Assembly (NCBI GenBank): GCA_030407315.1
Contig: JALQPE010001152.1
Location: forward strand, 1-19,021
Reading direction: 5' to 3'
Length of the DNA: 19,021 bases
Source of the DNA: Asparagopsis taxiformis
Lineage: Eukaryota; Rhodophyta; Florideophyceae; Bonnemaisoniales; Bonnemaisoniaceae
A program made the translations under genes and the position numbers. This document shows positions 17,155 to 19,021 of the stretch, one piece after another. Within the stretch, counting starts at the first letter, position 1. Every line of letters starts with the position of its first letter. The notes below the pieces were generated by a model. That model ran no database searches, was not told where the DNA came from, and saw only the letters and a program-made list of their open reading frames with translations.

Positions 17155-19021
17155 TTGAAAAGAACACCTGCATCAGCTTATTATTTCTTTCATTTTACAT
17201 TTTTCTTATTGTAGCTCAGGAAAAATTTACACTCAGCGGAACAGTATCAGAACAATCAAGTAATGAAACCTTAATTGGAGTCAATGTTATCTTTCCCGAA
17301 ATTGGAAAAGGAGTGGTTACAAAACGAGTATGGTTTCTACTCTATCACTTTACCGCAAGGTACTTACAAACAAGTAAGCTATCTAGGTTTCGAGATATTG
17401 TACAGGAGATCGAATTAAATGAAACAAAAAACTTATTTCAACTTACCGAATCTTCTGAAATGCTAGATGAAGTAGTAATTACAGAAAAAGCCGAAAAAAC
17501 TAAACATAAAGACTCCTCAAATGAGTCTTAACAAACTTACGCTGGTACCATCAACAGATTCCTGTAGTTCTTGGAGAAGCCGATGTTATCAAATCAATTA
17601 TTTTGCTACCCCGTGTTACCAGTGGTGGAGAAGGAGCATCTGGATTTAACGTTAGAGGTGGATCTGCAGATCAGAACCTATTTTATTAGACGAAGCGACT
17701 ATTTTCAACTCTTCTCATCTATTTGGTTTTCTCGGTGTTTAACCTGATGCCATAAAGGATATCAAACTTTATAAAGGTGGAATCCGGCACGATATGGTGG
17801 TCGTGTATCACGGTACTAGATATTTATCAAAAAGAAGGAAATAGCAAAAAGTTCAAAATGAGCGGAGGACTAGGTGCGGTTTCCAGTAGATTATTAGCTG
17901 AAGGCCATTAAAAAAAGATCGTGGAGCCTTTTTGGTAGGTGGTAGAGCGTCATATGCACATCTATTTTTACCGCTTTTTGACAAACGACAACACCGCATA
18001 CTTTACGACCTTAATACCAAACTCAATTATAAGCTCAATGAAAACAAACAACTTATTCTTATCTGGATATTTTGGACGTGATGTTTTTGGTATTAGCGAA
18101 AGTTTTGAGAACACCTACGGTAACACGGTATTAAACCTACGATGGAATCATTTATTTCAGACAAACTATTCTCTAACCTATCACTTATCTACTCAGATTA
18201 TTTTATGGATTAGAACTTGACTTTGTAGGTTTTGAATGGGATTCTGGGATCAGAAACTTCAATATTAATATGATTTAAAACATTACTTAAGCGATAGTTT
18301 TCAACTTAATTATGGGATCAATAATATTTACTTCCGTTTTAATCCTGGCCCGAATTAAACCTAATAGTGGATTCTGGAATTAATCGAGAGAAGCTTATCA
18401 ATAAGTATGCTAACGAATTGGCGCCTATATCGATGCCGAACATAAAATTCAAATAACCTGACTCTCAGTACGGATAAGACTTAGTAATTTTATAAGGCTA
18501 GGACAGGACGAATTGAATGTTTATGAAAACGATAACCCTCTTTGTTTAACCAGAACTTCAGATTTATGAATCTGCAGAACCCATAGGTACCGAAAGCTTT
18601 AGCAAAAAGTGATCAAATTGAAACTTCACTAATCTTGAACCTCGTGTAGCTTTGGCTTACGCTTCAACGACACACCTCGATTAAAGCCAGTTACAACCGA
18701 ATGGCTCAATATTTACATTTTACTTTCAAACACCAGTTCTCCTACTCCATTAGACGTATGGACACCCAGTGGAAAATACATTAAGCCGCAACTTTTAAAT
18801 CAATACGCACTTGGTATTTTAAAAGTATTAACGACAATGAATACTCTTTGGAAACCGAAATTTTTTATAGGATATCAAAAATCGTATCGATTACATGATG
18901 GAGCCGATTTGATTGCCAACAATGCTATAGAACAGGATATTTTAAATGGAGAAGCACGAGCCTATGGCCTTGAGTTTTTATACGTAAAATGAAGGCAAAT
19001 TCAAAGGCTGGTTGGCTTACA
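17155..19021 (+). CDS. TonB-dependent outer-membrane receptor with carboxypeptidase-like N-terminal domain, partial
   Basis: The product would import a large substrate across the outer membrane using energy passed by TonB. A signal peptide ends near IVAQEKF. A carboxypeptidase-regulatory-like domain follows (TLSGTVSEQSSNETLIGVNV ... LPQGTY), then DEVVITEK. The plug domain shows GEADVIKSI, GEGASGFNVRGGSADQN and LLDEATIFNSSHLFGF, then KDIKLYKGGIPARYGGRV. The barrel runs off the right edge (RVALAYAFND, SSPTPLDVWTPSGKYIKPQL). I place the start at the TTG at 17155 only because it precedes the signal peptide in frame; a nearby ATG may have been lost. About twenty indels split the visible part, the highest density in the window. 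No SusD partner is visible, so it looks like a stand-alone receptor; the substrate is unknown. Confidence 0.88.

Noticed and set aside
17155..19021. SusC-type receptor of a polysaccharide utilisation locus
   Set aside because: No SusD-like gene, carbohydrate enzyme or SusC-typical features are visible, though the downstream side is cut off.

Overview
The window looks like a core-genome segment from a member of Bacteroidota, most likely the family Flavobacteriaceae. The evidence is AT-rich DNA, promoter cores of the Bacteroidota type (TTG/TTTG, about 18-20 nt, TAnnTTTG), predicted proteins of flavobacterial character, and a gene order (dnaA, LMW phosphatase, short SAM methyltransferase ... mltG, GNAT, dapF, HtrA, long GAPDH, trmD, rplS, monomeric isocitrate dehydrogenase) that I recall as typical of that family. 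I see no mobile element, tRNA, rRNA, CRISPR array or defence cassette.

A single technical fact dominates the annotation. Nearly every gene is split by one-base indels, mostly lost bases in A/T runs, while the protein sequence resumes in another frame with catalytic motifs intact. Only dapF (6597-7382) reads through unbroken. I interpret this as uncorrected draft sequence error rather than gene decay, and give each gene as one feature from its inferred start to its inferred stop.

Layout. 1-1121: tail of an EamA-type transporter, a YigZ/IMPACT family protein, and a convergent hotdog acyl-CoA thioesterase. 1319-4052 (+): dnaA, a low-molecular-weight protein tyrosine phosphatase and a short RsmI-like methyltransferase. 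4076-7382 (-): a cell-envelope group consisting of dapF, a GNAT acetyltransferase and mltG with overlapping ends, followed by a lysozyme-like membrane-anchored protein. 7544-10539 (+): an HtrA/Deg periplasmic protease and a GAPDH with a long N-terminal extension, each followed by a clear terminator. 10846-12698 (+): a membrane coiled-coil protein of unknown function, trmD and rplS. 12751-13657 is a long stretch without a recognisable gene, containing a very strong terminator, a 29-codon ORF ending against it, and the promoter and leader of the next gene. 13658-15866 (+): monomeric NADP-dependent isocitrate dehydrogenase. 16011-16881: a probable outer-membrane barrel protein. 17155-end: a TonB-dependent receptor that runs off the right edge behind a near-consensus promoter.

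The genes are mostly housekeeping: replication initiation, translation (trmD, rplS), peptidoglycan precursor synthesis and polymer cleavage, envelope protein quality control and central carbon metabolism. I did not find a convincing new biological system. The points most worth a second look are the gene-poor rplS-icd interval, the structured icd leader, the trmD-linked membrane protein, and the N-terminal extension of GAPDH.
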